A stretch of 64,000 bases of DNA from Sisyra terminalis (GCA_958496175.1 OY292279.1:23684001-23748000), one strand, 5' to 3'; counted from the stretch's first letter, positions 28,105 through 41,155 are shown. The notes: generated by a model not told the origin, from the sequence alone. Numbers and translations: made by a program.

Positions 28105-28345
28105 GGTTCATGTATATTTTAGTGACGTCAATATCTGGCAACGTTATATTTTAATTCGCGAATAAAACGAGGCATAATGAAAATTTAGCAAAAGAAATGA
28201 ACATTTGAAACGATATTAGATGATATTAGAACGATTGTACGATATTAGAATTGAATTTAAAAAAAAAAACGAAAGAAATAAATTAAAAACAAAGTAAAAA
28301 ATGCAACGTTGCCAAATATTGACGTCACTAAAATATACATGAACC
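28105..28345. mobile_element. Palindromic MITE, TCTGGCAACGTTGCA family (copy 2, best preserved ends)
   Basis: The first ~41 bp (GGTTCATGTATATTTTAGTG, ACGTCAATATCTGGCAACGTT) are repeated inverted at the end with one mismatch, ending GAACC at 28345. The interior carries TTCGCGAATAAAACG and AATGAAAATTTAGC. Length is 241 bp with no coding capacity. No clear target-site duplication was seen, so the superfamily is left open. Confidence 0.8.
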
Positions 28346-28913
28346 GATTTTAATTCACTTCTTAAAAACAGAAAAAGTATTCAAGTCCGTTAACTTATTT
28401 TTATGTATTTTTATCTTTGCTGAAAATAAGAACAAATGAGAAAAACTCGATCAAATACGAACAAATTAAAGTCCTTAAAATTTGATAGATATCCACTTGT
28501 ACTGATTATGGAACAGTCGAATACAATGCTTTCGCCATTGTTGTGAAATAGCAATGTAAAAGATCAAATTTTCAAAAAAAAATCACTGCTAAGCTTTTTT
28601 AGTTGATATTCGATTTTTAGCTGTTTAAAAATTTACAAAAGTAAACTATACACATTTTGAACAAAAATTCAAACAAAATATATTTATGACGTTTTGCCTC
28701 AGATACGTATTACGATAGCCAAGCAATCTTCTTCAGTGATCAGTGATTACCGAACCCTGGTCCTTTTGCGAGTACTTTGTGAATCCACCAACGTATAGAT
28801 TTTTGCGTTCTTTCACTTGTAATCAGCACTAAGCATGAATTCATTCCATACAAAACAATTTCCCTCCATAGTGGGTTGTAAAGATTAGAGAGAAAAATTT
28901 ACTATCTACATAC

Positions 28914-28992
28914 GTCTATAAACCATTTAGAGACCATCTATAGACAATCTATAAACCATCAATAGACAATCTAATAGACCATCTATAAACAA
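28914..28992. repeat. Minisatellite, ~14-bp units (ACCATCTATAGACA-like)
   Basis: About five imperfect units such as AACCATTTAGAG, ACCATCTATAGACA, ATCTATAAACC, ATCAATAGACA and ACCATCTATAAAC lie head to tail within TENT4 intron 1. Confidence 0.6.
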
Positions 28993-31024
28993 ATCGTGTA
29001 ACATGGTCTACTAGTGTGTACTTGACTTAAGATATCATTGAATTTTACTAACAAATAATCAAAAATATGTCAATCTCTAATTTTGATTTCCGAATTTATA
29101 TGATTTTGCCTCAAAAGAGTTCATCGTTCATACTAAATTTAAAAAATCTCAAGTTTCTCTCTTTCAGAATATATTAACAGGTGCCATTGAGCGATTGAAA
29201 ACGCAAATGCATTTACTTTTTTGCATTTGTAGAATTGTTTTATGCCCTCAATGCTTAACGTCAACTTAACGATGTAAACACGTCGAAACAATATTCCATC
29301 GTAAACTAATGTCTACGTGTGTTAATTTTTTCATTTAATGACTTCAGAAATTAGTATTTTGATTGCTCGTTCAATAAAAATTCATATTAATGGTAAGATA
29401 TTTACTTGGGAGAAAATCAATTACTCCTAAATATTTTAACTTTTAAAAACTGGAATTTCAATAAATTAAGACTTGCAAGATAATATTATTTTCCGAACCA
29501 GATAATTTTATTTATTTTACAGGAGGGAAATTTGAGCTTTGCTGAAAATTTAAATTTTCTACCACAATAAATGTAATGGGAGAATAAAAATAAAAATGGT
29601 CGTCATGGAATAATGTTAAAACAATATTAATGCTTATCATGAATATGCATGAATGTGTATTACAACGTCAAATATTAAAAAGATCAATAAAAAGAACTTG
29701 TTGGAAATTTGAGTTCAAGTGAAAGCGTCGGAATGTCTACAGTAATGTCTAGGCAGAAAAGCTGCTAAAGCTTTGTTGATGTGGAACAACAAAGATATTA
29801 GATTTGTAATTCAAATTCATTTTAAAAAGTGGAAATATCGTTGAGAATCTTTCAAATGGATTAAAATGATTTAAATATCCATTTTTATAATAACTGCATC
29901 TCTGTCTTAATACCGATGGTAACCAGGGGATATGTTACTATGTATTTATTTAACATTTCCGTTATTTTCAAAACGACCTTCTTAGGAAAGTCCTCGGAAA
30001 AATTTTTCGCTTGGGGCTGTGCAGCAGCAAAGGTCACCACGACACTTAATTACATTGAAATCGAAAACATTAAAGGGAAATAAATATTTTATATCTGACC
30101 CAATTTATTTATGTAAATTTTTAATGACCACTGAAGCTTTGATCAACTTTCAAAATAAAAAATAGATGTTCAACTTCTCATTAACATTTTTACGTGACAT
30201 TTTTAAGTTTTGATAATTAAATAAAACGATACAGACGCAATTTCAATATTTTCTTCCATTATATCAGAAAAAATCCACTTCTAAGATGTACTTATAGTAT
30301 TTAATCTTCACATATTTTCCAATGCAAAATCAAGTAAATTTACATGTTTAGCTCTAAAAGTTAGTAATGTCTACAATAAACTTTTACTAAGTTTATTGAT
30401 ATTGAGGAATATGAATACTCGTGTAGCACCTATTTCTTAGTTTAAGATGTGATGGTATTCTTCTTTAATTTAGTTCTCGGTAAATACTAGAGATGTGACA
30501 TTGAGGAAAAGAAATCGATTAATTAAAAATCAATTGTTTCTTTTAGTAATAATCGATTTGGGAAAATTTTTCTGAATATTTGAAAGAATATCTGCTTTTC
30601 TTTCTTCTTTATATGTTACAGTAAGTGTGATTAGTTCTTTATCATCATAATAATAATAGGCAAACGAATGTATGCATGGCGACAAAGACGGACAACAAAT
30701 ATTGTTAACACATATTGTGAATATTTCACGGGAAGTTACTAGCTTTAATAATATCCAAAAGTCGAGGAAAAAGTAAGTACTTTTACCGCTTCGAACTCTT
30801 GTCTGGACTGGTTGTGGACGTAAAAATCAACAGTGAACCAAAAAATTGATTAGTAAAATCGATTTTAAATTAAGAAATAATCGATTTTTTCCATAATCGA
30901 TCATTTTTTCACAAATATCGCTACATAAAATCCGACCAAAGATCAAATTTTGACCCAAATCAAAGATTCCTTGGTTTAGTAGTGTAGGTAAATCACATTA
31001 TCCATAGCAAACATAAAAACACTT

Positions 31025-31725
31025 CAATAGACCTAACTCATATGATCTACAAATAATTTTAAATATTTTCTAAATGTTCTAAGCTAATATCAAAACTTAA
31101 TGTTGCTGTTAATTTTTAACTTTAATTGAAAAAATTTAAGAAATAATTATTTCAAAATGTAAATCCTATGAACGTTTTCCTATCACGAATATACTTAAAC
31201 GCAAAGGGAAAGGTTGTTAAAATTGTTTAAACATTATGTTAATGATTTAAACCATTTACAATCTGCACAACCTATCAATTCCTAAGGAAAAAAATTATAG
31301 TTATTTTTTTTAAAATAAGAAGACAATTCCAGGTTGTTTAAGATCGGTTTTTTCTATTTAATATTTTATTATTCAATTAGCTACGTTTCGTTACGTATCG
31401 TAACTTCATGAGGCTTCTTGATTCACAAAAATAAAATATTTTCAATTTAAATACAATAAATAAATAATTATAGTTATTATTAGGGAATAAAAATGTTTTT
31501 CATGGCGAAAAATTGTAAAAAATGTCAAAAATTGTGTAAAATATTACTGTTTCTATGGTAATCGCTCAAAGATCTGTTTATATCTAGGTTTCAATTACGT
31601 CACAGGAATAAGCACACTTATCGTTTTCGACTCTTATTTGCTCAATTAAATTAAAAGTTTTAAGTTTATCATAACTAAAAATTGGTTTTTCGTCAAATAA
31701 TTTTTAGTTCAATAGGCCATTATAA
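31025..31725 (+). repeat. Long dispersed repeat, copy R1 (inverted partner at 54.1-54.7 kb)
   Basis: Blocks such as CAATAGACCTAA, TCTAAATGTTCT..CTAATATCA, TTAACTTTAATTGAAAAAAT, AATTACGTCACAGGAATAAG and ATAACTAAAAATTGGTTTTT reappear in reverse complement, in the same order, at 54120-54707. Neither copy contains an open frame of note. The type of element is unknown. Confidence 0.6.
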
Positions 31726-32004
31726 GATCAAAGATTGACAATTCTGCAAATTTTAATTAAAAATTTCCACAAATTGAAATAATTAGAACGGTAACAATAC
31801 TAATATTTCAAATTGTCGGCTAATTTGACCGAATTCGAAGTTTCGGTTGATTCTTAAGGAATTCTTATAGTCTAATAAAAATAAGAATAAAAATAAGAAA
31901 TGTAATATAAACAATGCTTTATTTAATATTGTATTAAGACTGCAGCAACTTCTGGGAAACTGTTTTACGACATAATCTCCGACTCAACCTAGGTCTCCTA
32001 GTCA

Positions 32005-32157
32005 ATCTTCGTCTTCTTCTCCGCAGGTTTTAGGCACCTTGTCTGTTACAGTAGGTACCCATCTTTTCTTCGATCTGCCAACATTTCTTCTTCCGAAACA
32101 TTTGTGGATTATTGTTCTTTTAGACAGCCTTTTTGTGTTCATTCTTTCTATGTGTTC
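32005..32157 (-). pseudogene. Relic of a retrotransposon reverse-transcriptase C-terminus
   Basis: One minus-strand frame reads EHIERMNTKRLSKRTII, then a Cys/Phe-containing stretch, then GRRNVGRSKKRWVPTV, for about 50 codons before a stop. The pattern (G/E)HI-RM--RL-KR ... GRR--GR-KKRW is the usual C-terminal end of reverse transcriptases in insect non-LTR retrotransposons. No upstream polymerase domain is recognisable, so this is a fragment. It is not under the TENT4 splice pattern and is not part of that gene. Confidence 0.55.
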
Positions 32158-35100
32158 TTTTCATTTAATTTCGTTTTCTTTTATTTTTTCGTTCATATAG
32201 ATATTGTAACGCATCTTTTAATTGTTTTAATAAGCAATTCATCAAAATTCTATTATTTGCACTTCGGACTATAGACGTGTTAATATGAACAACAAAATCT
32301 TGAAAATTCATCCATCCATCATAATACCATTCAGAAACTTTGCTTCAAATTTTCCTAAATTATGCTCACTTTTTATTAGACTACATTAGTGATAGTGATA
32401 GTAGTTGTACGACAAAAATCTTTCAAAATACCAAATACACACTAATAATTCTTTAGGAAAACTATTGAGTCACAAAAGATCGACTACCTTAAAAACATAT
32501 ATACACATCTTAAGCAAGTGGTGGTTTTCTTTTAAGTTAGTTCATGCACACCGGAATATTGACTTCAAGAACAATTCTAACAATGATAATAAACATTTAA
32601 ACTTACATTTACATGTGCAATGTGTAGAAAACAGGGAAATAAAAAATGAAAAAAGTTGATTTTTAAACTATTATAACAGGGGAACCAGAAATTAATGTTG
32701 TTTTTGAACTTATAGACACACAGTTATCATTTATCAGCTTATAAGTTATAAAGTTGTAAAGTAATCTGAAGCCATTGTATGATTAGAGTGTTTTGTTAAC
32801 TCATAAAATATTTATTATTCCGAAATTAACACTGAAATGGTTAAACAAATGCTCGAAGGAATACAAATTCGGTATTGTATGCTCTTCGAGATTCAAAAGG
32901 TTGTAACGCAAAGTTACTATCAAAAACATTTTCAATATCTGATGTTCAGTAATGCCAAATAAGTCTTTTTAAGTTCAAATCCGGTAATTTAGATTATCTT
33001 TTGATTTTCCAACTCATACCAGTCAAGAATGATAAAAACTTTAAACAATAAGATGCTAAAGGAGAAAGAGGTACCAAACTAGCAAAAATAAGTACATCAT
33101 TTAAAAGAGATTTGTAAGTTTCAATAATTTTTTTTATTGAATACTCTTTTCAGTAGTCAATCGACGCTTTTTTTAATGGCGTAATAATATTCAGTGACAT
33201 TTTATCTACAGTATTCTTTATATCTAACCGTCGATTTCGTAATTGTTATCAATTTTATAACCAGACCCCTCTTTCTCAGTGGGTACTTTGAGCAAGTGCC
33301 CATGGCCCCGCGATCGATAGGGGCTCTCCTCAGATCAAATACAAAGTCCCTAATTTCTGTCAGATCACCAAACGATAACCAATATTTATTACCAAAAAAC
33401 TTATATAATTAGAAGAAATCGTACCTAAATTACTGACTATAATACCAACTTAGTAGCTTTTACATTGTTAATAAAAATAAATATTTAACCTTGTTTATCT
33501 ACTTTCTTTGTCTATTCTAACAAAATAGTGTTCTGTCAAAGTCATAGGGATTCTCATTGGGGTCAAGCTCTTATGGCAGACTTGGTTCCTTAAAATTAAT
33601 AGTTGGGGCGTCAAATGCAGATGGCACGGTAGGCAACATTTCAAGTTTTAAGGGACTTTTAGCTAGGGTAAAGTGTAAAGTTGGTAGAAGTGTTGAAGTT
33701 GGTAGTTAAGAAATTACGGGGGTGAAAGTTTTTTGGCTAACTTTAAAATAAGACTGACGCCGCTAACTAGCAAGTGCCGAATTTAATTATTTACGTTTAT
33801 GAGTATTTACGTTATCCATCATGGATGACGTATTTCACATTTAATGGCAGTGTTGTGTGCATTTTATCAAAAGATCAACATCAAATATACTTTTCTACTT
33901 CCCAAATTCATTACGAAGGTATGTATTTATTTATGTACTAGTTAATACGTTTTTAAGGGGCAAAAATATGATTTAAATTCAAACTTTGAATCTATTTTTT
34001 TAAGTAAAATAAATTTGTTTCAGCAAGGATTCAATTCATAGCGATAGAAAAGGACAATTTCCAGGATTCAACTGTCATCTCTAAAATAACGCCATTGACG
34101 CCATTAAGTAAATATACTTTAGCATGATTGCAATTAGCTTTATTTAAATTTTACAATGTGAAATAATGTTATATTTTGTAGTTCAATTTTAATAAATAAA
34201 ATTTAATTTTCAATCAAATTTTCGTTAGTACAAATCCTTAAGTGCTTTTTAAGTCAAAAACGGTAATACCGTTTTAGATCGATGTATAATTAATTGCGAT
34301 CTTTTTATCATATTAAACGTAATTTAGTTGGGGATGAAATATTTATGTTTCACTACCCTTTTGTATTTTTGAAAAATTTTAAAAAAAGAACTAAATTGAT
34401 GCACCGTATGGAGAATAAAGAAACTTGTTATAATATATTTAAACTAAATATACTCTAATAAAAAAACAGCATAGTGTTCATAGATTTCCATGTCAAGTAA
34501 AATTTCTTGCTTTAAAAAATCAATGTTGAGATAGCGACCTAAATATCAAATATTAAGTATATTTTTTTCAATTAATAACTACAACATTTTATAATAATGA
34601 AAAAAACACTCAATATTATTGTTCAAATATTTTCTTTAGCTGAAACTTTAATGAAGTTGCCGATTCAAACAAATTATTCATAGAACAATGCTCTTAACAT
34701 TCTTACATTTGACTACCCAAGGCTACTTGAAGTTGCACTTCCATAAAATAATTCAAAATCTTTAAAAGCGAGTTAATGAATGAAAACGAAGGTTAGATAA
34801 TTGGTAACCTTCATTAAACAGAGATCAGATAAAAGAACGCAAAAAAAATAATATCACATAACATTTTTGCAAGCAAACAAAGCGAATCTAAACTTTTGCG
34901 TGGCATTTGGAAAATGACAATTTTTCACAATTATAATGAAACCAATCGATAATAATGAAAAGTACTATAGAAATGAAATGAAAATTAAATAAAACATCAC
35001 AAATCTATAAACATAGTTCGGACGTTTATTTTTAGATTTAAAAATTAGAATAGATTTTTCAAGATTTGTAGAGAATGAATTAGGTTGATGCTAGTTGAAA

Positions 35101-38100
35101 TATCCGGGTTTATGACACCAATTATTATCTCTCTGTGCTTCTGGGAATGTTTTGTCCGATTTTATGTAGAAAGATATGGGGTATAGCTACTACAGCATAA
35201 ACATACACACAATATCTAAAATTTCATTTTTTCAAAATGACCCATTGATCTATTAAGCTTTGACCAATTATTGGAGGTAGGTAAGTATGTTAATTTGGAA
35301 ATTGGGTCACCGTTTTTTTTTTCTGATACTTTTATCTTTTTATAATTATATTTCCTTTTATGGCCTCAAAAATATAATCATTTTTCTTTCTTTTTTTTTT
35401 GGTTTTTTCAAACATCTTGAAATTAACAAGCTAGCATTTTAATTTTGTTAAAAAATAAAGGTACTTTAACTAATTAAATACAAATTTTTATATAACACAA
35501 AATTTTTCAAACTGCAGGTATAACATTTCAACTTTCCCAGGCTTGGTATTCTTCACGATAAGATTCCTCGAGGCCAATTGAGCTAAACAAATATGAACTC
35601 TTCATAGTTGGATTTCCAAATTATAGTTCTTTGAATTTTAGAATCATAACAATTAAAATGAAACGAAAACATTTTCATATTCGTTTTATTAAAAAGCTTG
35701 TTTTTGCTATAACTTCTATAAATATTCGTTCAAGTTTCTTGGCTTCTGCGAGTTATAAATAGCAAACTCTAATAATAACATTATAATTATGTTATCTCGA
35801 ATATTTAAATTTATAATTAATGCAATAACATTATGAAATTAAGATATTTTAAGGTACAGATAATTAGGATAGGTACAGAAAATGCTGAAAATAAAATGAT
35901 CCATATAAGAAAATTTTTAAACGAAAAAAAATATATAAAATTGTAGGAGGCTTTCATCAAAGCTTATATAGTAAACCACCTGCTTAAATATTAGGACCTA
36001 TTTTTTTAATTTAATAAATATTCTTGCACAGGCACAAAGATTATTTGAAAATGACACAATCCCTTCAAGTAATGCAAAAATTCAATTGAAAATGATCATA
36101 GAAACTTTGGAAATATTCAATTTAGAATAATTTAGACAATTTTTCATCGAAATGTCCAATTTTTTCTTCAACATGAATTCCCTGACTTTCCAGACCAATT
36201 TACACTATTTTTGCGGGGCCTTATTAGTAAATGGTTAATTGACTCGCTTATTTAGAGTCCATTTAAGAATAGTTCCAGTACCAACAAATTTTTCAGCAAT
36301 GAATACATAATTTTCATAATTATAGAAGTTACTATTAGTATATCGAAAATGAATATCATATCCTCTGACCTGTATAAATGGATAGCGCACTTTACAGAAA
36401 ACGACAAGCCGTACTAGAAGCTACTGCCAACGCCATCTACGTAGGCACAATTTTGGACTGAACTAACAAAATACAACAATCTTTGTATTGGAAGTGTTGG
36501 AAAAGAGACTATTATGTATAAGTCACCCTTTTCTGGTGTGGGTAACTGAAGCAAAAAGGCAAACGCTTGTTTCTAACGCTTATTTCAAGCGCTCAATTGC
36601 TAGCAATTGTTTTTAGTTACCTTAAAAATTGTACCTACGTAGACGGCGCTTCGTGCGCTACACTATATTTTTATTTATTTCTATTTGATGTCATTTGCAC
36701 GGTCTATCCATATATACATATCAGTGAGCAAATCAATAATTTTTAAAATTTAATAGTTCAAATACCAGCATAACTTAGTTTGTCGTATAGACTGTCCTTG
36801 AAAATAAGTTAGATCACTTCCAAAATAAAGGACTCAATTATGCTGTTAAATGCAAAAAAAATCAAACACCATAGTGATTTTATATTTACATTCTACTTAA
36901 TCTATTAATCTTCGATCAAATCCTATCCTCAACGAATGAAAAAAACATAGCAAGTTTTCTAGACTTTCAATGATTCAAACTAAGCCGAAAATGAAACAAA
37001 AAATCCAAAATAAAAAATTTAAAATGTTTATCTTCCCAAAACAAATGCGAACGCAGAGGAAGGCGGTATCCAATTGCTCCTACAGGTCCAAATTTCATTA
37101 CTTTGAACATCCAATTTCATTTTTTTTTTTTGTTGATACTTATGTATCCTAACGATCGCCCGAAAATGGATGAATTTTCAAACATGGTTTTATATTCAAT
37201 TTTACCTATTAATATATTGACGGACGAAGAACTTTACATGGGTGTAATTACGTCAATATGTCACTAAATTCCAAACCTTCCGAGGATGAACATTATTATT
37301 TTTTTTTTGAAACCATCGTAAATCCAACTTTACATTTATGGTTTATAAATTAATTAAGCTAATTATTTTTAACTATATACATTGAAAAACATTTATTAAA
37401 ACAAATTTTCTGAAGAGAAGCTAAATTAATCAAAATATTTAGATTCATTTTTGCCTCAGGATTAAAGCAAAAATAATAGTCAAATAAAGAGCAAACAAAA
37501 ATTACTAAGCTACTTAATAAATAATTATTCCTGTCGCTACCAAAAATAATAATTATGAAAAAATAGGCACATTACAAGTTTTGTTTGCAGTTGCTTATAT
37601 CCTCTTCCACTCACTCTTGCTCTTTCTACGGAGAAAATATTAATGAAAGATTTGTTGCCTAATATCATTACCTAATTTCGAATTTGTCTTTGTAACATCT
37701 CTCAAAACTATAGATATACTCATTGGTTGTCCGTTAGGGTAATAATCCTGACAAATTGCATATATTAAGGATCTTAAGCAATGCTTTTTTATATCACTTC
37801 TAATCTTATTAAACCTTACCTTTACATACCCAAACAAATAAGGTCATCAACACCAAAAATGTGCCCTTTTTCACATTAAAGAATCTACCAAAATATACGT
37901 TAAGCTTATGTGTCAGCAATTGTAAACGTATTGGTAAAAAAAACAGTATATTTTAGGAATATCAAGAAAACATAAACTACAAAATTATAGTATCCAAAAA
38001 AACATTTATTTCAAGGAAGATCACTAAGGAAAAATAGAACTAAAGAAGTGAAAATCCATTCACTACGAGTAGGAACCTGAACCTTTACACTTAAAAATGT

Positions 38101-39004
38101 TCGTAAGAAGACTGTTCTTATTGGAATGTTTTTATTTATTTACAACATTATTAAAAATTAAAACTTGCAAAAATATTATAGAGGAAAATATTGAAACTAA
38201 ATGGAATGTTTTCGAGCAGAAGAGAGGGTAAAATTCTTAAAGAAAAGGAACTGGAAATCATGGTGCAATAACAAATGCAGAAATCAAGTGGTGTAAGACA
38301 TAGTGCTACTTCTTTGAAAAAAAAATATAATAAAAACAACTATAATCGTATAAAAAATTCCTGTCCAAAGCATAGAAATTGTATGGTCTACGGACCAAAT
38401 CCATTTTATATTTTAATTATAATTAAAATATAAAATAATGATAATTATCATTAATCGTTCTTATATTTACTGTACAATGAATCTACTTTGTTACCTGGCA
38501 CATTCCCATCAAATTCATCCACTTACAATAACTATTTTTTTTTGTTTTTTTTTTTTGTTGAAAAATCATTTTTGATTTCAGAAAAAAATAAAGTTATGAG
38601 AGATTAAATCAAATTTTTAACCAATTTTTTAAACATACTTAGAATTACAGTTCCAAACTAAAATTGATGCGATTTTGACAGGTATTTAAAGTGAGTTTTG
38701 AGTGCTTTAATGGTAATTTCAAGGCAGGGGAGGAATATTTTTGCTATCATATGTATTGTACATTATCTACAAATCAAGTACAACTAATAGGGTATACTGA
38801 TGTATCTCAAATTTTTGCTAACTTTCATTAATAATAATAGGGGAAGAAAAGGCAATGCTTAAAAATTTCTCAACCACAAAATATTAAAAATATACAACAA
38901 AAACTAGCCATTCTCAAATTACGAATACTTAATTACATCGTAAGTATTCTAGCAGAAAACTTGCTAATAGTAACTACCCGTGAGATATTCACAGCCCAAC
39001 ACAA

Positions 39005-39428
39005 CTAGGGTTGCCAGCCGTACTTTATTATAAAGTATTGAACGTTATTTAGGATAATTGTCCTCGATACTTTATAAGAAAAATAAATTACGTGATAATA
39101 CTTTATTTCACAAAATGTTATTTTTCTGGGATTCATTTTACATATAATATACAAAAAAAGGTTGGTTTTAAGAATTTTCATGTAAAATAGAAATGGAAAT
39201 TATTTTAAATATAGACTGTAAAGGGTCTGTATAGCTGTTTAACAGTGACATTTACTTGCTAAATGTATAGCAGAATATATTTTTTAGCAAAATGACATTG
39301 AAAAATAAATCGTACTTCTTTTTGACACAATGAACTTTTTTTTCTCCCTTCAATAACTGAAATATTTTATTTACGCAAAAAATAGGTAGCAATCCTAAAC
39401 ACAGCTGATAAATGACAAAAGTTGGCAA
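39005..39428. mobile_element. Probable insertion interrupting a dispersed repeat
   Basis: Sequence on either side (CTACCCGTGAGATATTCACA at ~38975 and AATGACAGTTGTAACAAATG at ~39431) is continuous in the second copy of the repeat at 43346-43528. Here about 420 bp separate the two. The insert starts near TAGGGTTGCCAGCCGTAC and ends near GACAAAAGTTGGCAA, with TTGCCA inverted at its ends, and contains ACTTTATTATAAAGTATT palindromes. The exact borders are uncertain. Confidence 0.5.
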
Positions 39429-39838
39429 TTAAATGACAGTTGTAACAAATGACAACAATCAGTTCAAATTTGAGACAACGATTATTATATTTAGTATTCA
39501 CTCACACGTATTTGTTTACATTCTTTGTTCTCTGTCTTTGCCAACGTGCATGCATTTGCTTATTGATATTTAATAAATTGATATCGTGCATACATTGATT
39601 TCTAACCTATATAGACGTTTCATTCCACAGGATAAAAAAAATTGTATCCATTCCGTGAAATGGCAATGGTAATATACACGAATTTCGCACTCCTGGATAC
39701 AACTATTCCGGACACTCCGGCAAATATTTTTTTTCAGAAGGTTTAAATCCTTTTTAGATAGATCATAATTGATATTTATATGACAATCAGGTAAGATTTT
39801 ATCCTCGTTACTAATCCAGTTTTTATGACTGGTCAATA

Positions 39839-40136
39839 CAGAGGTATTTTATCCCTAAGGCAAAATAGGCTTATGCCTAAGAGTACGAGATTCCAAGGGG
39901 CGCGACTAAGGCCTCTAAAAAATACCTCTAATAGCCTCTAATATTAATTTTATTAATAAACAATGCCAATTCCAACTTAGAGTAATCTTCATAAGTAGTA
40001 AATGCCAACAACAAACTACGATCATCAATGTTTACTATAAAGTAATAATACTAGTTAAAATTTATAATAAATGGTCTCCAGGAGGGCATCAATAAGGTGC
40101 TTGCCTAAGGCGTTTCCAACATCTAATCCACCTCTG
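39839..40136. mobile_element. hAT-like MITE, 298 bp, with 8-bp target duplication
   Basis: It begins CAGAGGTATTTTATCCCTAA and ends CTAATCCACCTCTG. Inside both ends is a CCTAAGGC block in inverted orientation (CCCTAAGGCAAAATAGGC left, TTGCCTAAGGCGTTTCC right). The flanking octamers GGTCAATA and CATCAATA agree at six of eight positions. Length, ends and duplication fit a non-autonomous hAT element. Confidence 0.75.
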
Positions 40137-40625
40137 CATCAATATGTTTAATACGTCTATTGTTTCACAATTTAAATCTTGTTAGAAGAAAAATTACATA
40201 TTGTATAACATAATAACGACTCTTGTATTGTCGCAAAGTGGTTTATATAGATTAGAAGTATACATTTATATTCGCTGGAGTTGAGACTTTCAAAATTTTT
40301 CTTCCTCCTTATTAACCCTTTTATTAAGCAAAATCCCATAATAGTCATTTCATCGAAATTACTATTGGAATACTTACAAACCACTGTAAATATCTGGAGC
40401 GAATTTGGGATAGTCCCAATTCTGAATTATCTAGATTTTTTCGTTTTTTGAAAAAAAATTTGATAATTTAAACATGAATTCCCGAAGAATTCAAAATGCT
40501 AAATGTACATTTTATAGTGTGTCGTGGTATATTACTTCTTAGTTACTGTATTTAAGTTATTTTAATTTGTTAATCTATAAATGAAATAATTTTAGTAAGG
40601 GATGCATTGAAAATATGATACCTAC

Positions 40626-41155
40626 CCGATAATGCCTTGTGAGTAGTTGAAATCCGGTTTTCGCCACGGTTTTCCACCGTATTTGCCCACATATTCTGCT
40701 GGTTGTAAAGCCATATTATTAGTACACGCTCGATTATCTCGATTATTTATCTTATTTCTCATCCAGGAATTATTTCCAGTAAAACGATTTGACCCACTCA
40801 AATTGGCGGCAAGTCCTGGTTGAGAGTTGGGATTCGATTGGGGGACTTGGGTAGAATTCGCGCCAACTCCATACACTTTCTGATACTCCTTATCCTTGTA
40901 ACTTTGGCCGTTGTATTTGGAACTCTTGTCCAGGACTAGATCACTGTTGAGACTTTTCGCTAGTGCATTTACGGATTGATTGTTGTTATAGTTGTAATCG
41001 TTGACCACTTGTTGGTGTTGAAGTGGGAATATTGGATTGTTGCACAAATTGTTTGATGTGAGACTGAAGTTTTCAATTTGGATCTTTAGCCAGGTTGACC
41101 AACTCGGTGTTTCATACTCTGGACAGCACACTGTATTTATCAGTGGAGCATCCAT
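40626..41155 (-). CDS. Tent4: TENT4 poly(A) polymerase, exon 1 (N-terminal region)
   Basis: This exon starts at ATG 41155-41153 (MDAPLINTVCCPEYETPSW) and ends at 40626 after the first two bases of a Gly codon. It encodes residues 1-176 plus the split Gly177. The start is well supported: an in-frame TGA lies two codons upstream. The region is Asn/Ser/Gln-rich and probably disordered, ending with KPWRKPDFNYSQGIIG, which matches the family motif just before LHEEIE (human PWKNRNYGSGIIG, from memory). It splices to 26951 across 13.7 kb. The gene is head-to-head with ACSF3, 5 kb away. Confidence 0.9.

Larger units (their letters stand above)
26952..40625 (-). other. TENT4 intron 1, 13.7 kb
   Basis: The donor GGTAGG at 40626-40621 and acceptor TTTTAG at 26957-26952 join GIIG to LHEEIE in frame, which is a conserved junction region of the family (human GIIGLHEEIEDF). 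The intron holds two MITEs (27.5 and 28.1 kb), a minisatellite (28.9 kb), a long dispersed repeat (31.0 kb), a reverse-transcriptase relic (32.0 kb), an inserted element (39.0 kb) and a hAT MITE (39.8 kb). I see no additional gene. Stretches 28.9-31.0 and 32.7-38.9 kb are AT-rich with nothing else supportable, except a GC-richer patch at 33262-33372 and a weak inverted repeat at 36380-36670. Confidence 0.8.

Noticed and set aside
28914..28992. CRISPR-like spaced repeats
   Set aside because: The units are contiguous, ~14 bp and imperfect with no unique spacers; it is a minisatellite in an insect intron.
33262..33372. GC-richer patch with GGCCCCGCGATCGATAGGGGC
   Set aside because: It looks like a transposon end remnant, but no partner end or family could be assigned and the overlapping frame has no protein pattern.
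36380..36680. Possible MITE with TAGCGCAC and CCATCTACGTAGGCACAATTTT-like inverted blocks
   Set aside because: Inverted similarity is limited to short blocks and the ends cannot be defined, so it is not listed as an element.
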